NCBI GenBank assembly: GCA_036558265.1
Contig: DATBFY010000682.1
Location: 1-6,653, forward strand
Reading direction: 5' to 3'
Source: RYN-433 sp036558265
GTDB taxonomy: Bacteria; Planctomycetota; Phycisphaerae; Tepidisphaerales; Tepidisphaeraceae
Length of the DNA: 6,653 bases
This document shows, in pieces, positions 4,970 to 6,653 of the stretch (position 1 is the stretch's first letter; each line of letters begins with the position of its first letter). The notes under the pieces are model-generated. The model saw only the letters and a list, made by a program, of their open reading frames with translations, ran no database searches and was not told where the DNA came from. Both the position numbers and the translations under genes were made by a program.

Positions 4970-6653
4970 CTACCGCAGCAGGCAGAGCTCTTCCGGGCTG
5001 ATCACCGCCTCAGTGCGGGTCAGAGTCATGAGGCTCTCGTGGGTGCCGGGGCCTGCACTGCCGTTGGTGTCGGTCGGGCGCTGGTAGGTGCCGTCGGGGC
5101 GCATCTCCCACGCCTGGCGGCGATCGTCCAGCATGACCTGCAGCACCTGCCACAGCCGCTCGCGGTTGGGCCGACGGTCGATGGGCACGACCGCCTCCAC
5201 GCGTCCGAGCAGGTTGCGGTGCATCCAGTCCGCCGACCCGATGAAGAACTCCCCGTCCACCGGGTCGTCGGCGCCGTTGCGGTAATGGAAGATCCGCGAG
5301 TGCTCGAGGAACCGGCCGACGATCGACCTCACGCGGATCGTCTGGCTCATCCCCTTCACGCCCGGCCGCAGGGTGCAGAACCCCCGCACGATCAGGTCGA
5401 CCTGCACGCCCGCGCGGGAGGCGTCGTAGAGCGCCTCGCCGACCTTCTCGTCTTCCAAGGCGTTGACCTTGGCGATGATCCGCGCCGGCCGGCCCGCCGC
5501 GGCGTGCGCGGCCTCGCGGTTGATCAGCTCCAGCACACGCTGCCGCATGTTCACCGGCGCGACCAGGAGCCGCCGGTAGCGGCGCTGCAGCGACCGCCCG
5601 GTCAGGTAGTGGAACAGTTCGACCACGTCCCGGGTGATCGCGGCATCGCACGTGATCAGCCCCAGGTCCGTGTAAACCCGCGCGGTCTGCGCGTGGTAGT
5701 TTCCCGTGCCGACGTGGGCGTAGCAGCGGATCCCGTCGGCCTCCTCCCGCACGACCAGCGCCGCCTTGCAGTGCGTCTTGAGCCCGACGATCCCGTACAG
5801 GACGTGCACGCCCGATTTCTCCAGGGCGCTGGCGATCCCGATGTTGCGCGCCTCGTCGAAGCGGGCCTTGAGCTCGATCAGGCAGGCCACCTGCTTGCCC
5901 CCCTCCGCCGCCCGCGTGAGCGCGTTCACGAACGGGCTGGCATCGCTGGTACGGTAGAGCGTCATCTTGATCGCCAGCACCTTGGGATCGGCCGCCGCGG
6001 TGCTGATGAAGCGCTCGACGCTGGCGGTGAAGCTCTCGTAGGGATGGTGGACCAGCAGGTCGCCACCGCCGCTGCGCACGATCGAGAAGATGTCCGTGTC
6101 CTCGTCCGTGAGGCGCGGCGGCGTGACGGGCGTCCACGGGGGGTAGCGCAGGCGCGGGACGTTCAATTCCGCCACGGCGCGCAAGTCGTCGTAGTCCAGT
6201 TGGCCGGGCAGCTCGTAGACGTCCTCGGGCGACAACTCCAGCTCGTTCATCAGGAACTCGAGGATCCAGGGGTTGGGCTCCGGCCCGTGTTCAAGCCTCA
6301 CCGCGCGCTCGAACCGCCGCTGCTTGAGCTCGGCGCGCATCAGCTCGCGCAGGTCGTCGGCGTCCTCCTCGTCCCGTTCGACGTCCGCGTTGCGCGTCAA
6401 CCGGAACGCCATCACGTCCGCAATCCCCATGTCCGGGAACAGGTCGCACAGGTGCTGGCGGATCAGCTCGCACAGGCTGACGTAGCGGAGCACGCCCGGC
6501 CCCGCCGATCCCACCTGGATCCACTTGGGCAGCACCTCGGGCACCTTGACGCGCGCGAACAGGTTCTCGCCCCGGTCCGGGTGATGCAGGACGACCGCCA
6601 GCGACGTGGACAGGTTGGAGATGAACGGAAACGGGCTGCCCGGGTCCACGGCC
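4970..6653 (-). CDS. ppk1: Polyphosphate kinase 1, 5' end outside window
   Basis: PPK1 transfers the terminal phosphate of ATP onto inorganic polyphosphate in the cytoplasm and is the main polyP synthase of bacteria. About 560 residues are visible. A full PPK1 is usually near 700, so roughly the first 130-150 residues are missing. The frame runs through the right edge. The GTG at 6649-6647 is an internal valine in the conserved block AVDPGSPFPFISNLS, not a start. Family hallmarks follow: DIFSIVRSGGGDLLVHHPYESF, DPKVLAIKMTLYRT, CLIELKARFDEARNI, YAHVGTGNYH with the presumed autophosphorylated histidine (codon 5716-5714, matching E. coli H435), VRGFCTLRPGVKGMS, and LEHSRIFHY with the second catalytic histidine (codon 5302-5300, matching E. 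coli H592). GSADWMHRNLLGRVE completes the C-terminal domain. The last 40 or so residues, after the WQVLQVMLDD segment, form a polar, probably flexible tail. The gene converges on the PhoX-like gene. Its promoter and upstream partners are not visible. Confidence 0.96.
   Translation of the reverse strand, partial: AVDPGSPFPFISNLSTSLAVVLHHPDRGENLFARVKVPEVLPKWIQVGSAGPGVLRYVSLCELIRQHLCDLFPDMGIADVMAFRLTRNADVERDEEDADDLRELMRAELKQRRFERAVRLEHGPEPNPWILEFLMNELELSPEDVYELPGQLDYDDLRAVAELNVPRLRYPPWTPVTPPRLTDEDTDIFSIVRSGGGDLLVHHPYESFTASVERFISTAAADPKVLAIKMTLYRTSDASPFVNALTRAAEGGKQVACLIELKARFDEARNIGIASALEKSGVHVLYGIVGLKTHCKAALVVREEADGIRCYAHVGTGNYHAQTARVYTDLGLITCDAAITRDVVELFHYLTGRSLQRRYRRLLVAPVNMRQRVLELINREAAHAAAGRPARIIAKVNALEDEKVGEALYDASRAGVQVDLIVRGFCTLRPGVKGMSQTIRVRSIVGRFLEHSRIFHYRNGADDPVDGEFFIGSADWMHRNLLGRVEAVVPIDRRPNRERLWQVLQVMLDDRRQAWEMRPDGTYQRPTDTNGSAGPGTHESLMTLTRTEAVISPEELCLLR

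Noticed and set aside
5010..6137. 375-residue Arg/Gly/Ala-rich open frame on the minus strand
   Set aside because: It is a frame-shifted shadow of ppk1, whose conserved motifs define the true frame.
6647..6649. GTG as the start of polyphosphate kinase
   Set aside because: The codon encodes the Val of the conserved AVDPGSPFPFISNLS block, and the frame continues to the window edge. The gene is simply cut.

Overview
The window looks like chromosomal DNA of a high-GC planctomycete (Planctomycetota, possibly Phycisphaerae or a relative). The best taxonomic clue is the N-terminal LEGLEERRLMS segment of the third complete protein. It is a variant of the LEPR-XLL motif found near the N-terminus of many planctomycete surface and exported proteins. 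That protein also has a C-terminal RTX-like tail of a kind common in this phylum. The BRCT-MerR-TPR protein architecture fits the same group. I see no rRNA, tRNA, CRISPR array, insertion sequence or other mobile element.

Layout, left to right. (1) Bases 2-1383 plus 1376-2548 on the + strand form a compact apparent operon. It holds the 3' end of an unrecognised gene (stop at 385), a stand-alone NHEJ-type ATP-dependent DNA ligase (388-1383, 2 bp gap), and a regulator-like protein whose start overlaps the ligase stop by 8 bp (1376-2548). I read the regulator as BRCT-like domain, MerR-type helix-turn-helix and TPR repeats. (2) A 171-bp spacer with no convincing promoter or terminator leads to a + strand gene for a PhoX-like (DUF839) secreted phosphatase-type protein with degenerate RTX-like repeats (2720-4831). 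A strong intrinsic terminator follows it. (3) Convergent to this on the - strand is the C-terminal four fifths or so of polyphosphate kinase 1 (ppk1). Its 5' end lies beyond the right edge. A 20-bp perfect GC palindrome sits just past its stop.

Two functional themes emerge. The first three genes look like a DNA end-joining repair cassette in which the ligase is translationally coupled to a protein combining a DNA-damage-type domain (BRCT), a DNA-binding domain (MerR HTH) and a protein-interaction scaffold (TPR). The right half carries two phosphate-related genes, a predicted extracellular phosphomonoesterase and a cytoplasmic polyphosphate synthase. They are convergent, so they are not co-transcribed, and a joint role in phosphorus acquisition and storage is only an inference. 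The most interesting candidate for follow-up is the unknown gene, ligase and BRCT-MerR-TPR unit.
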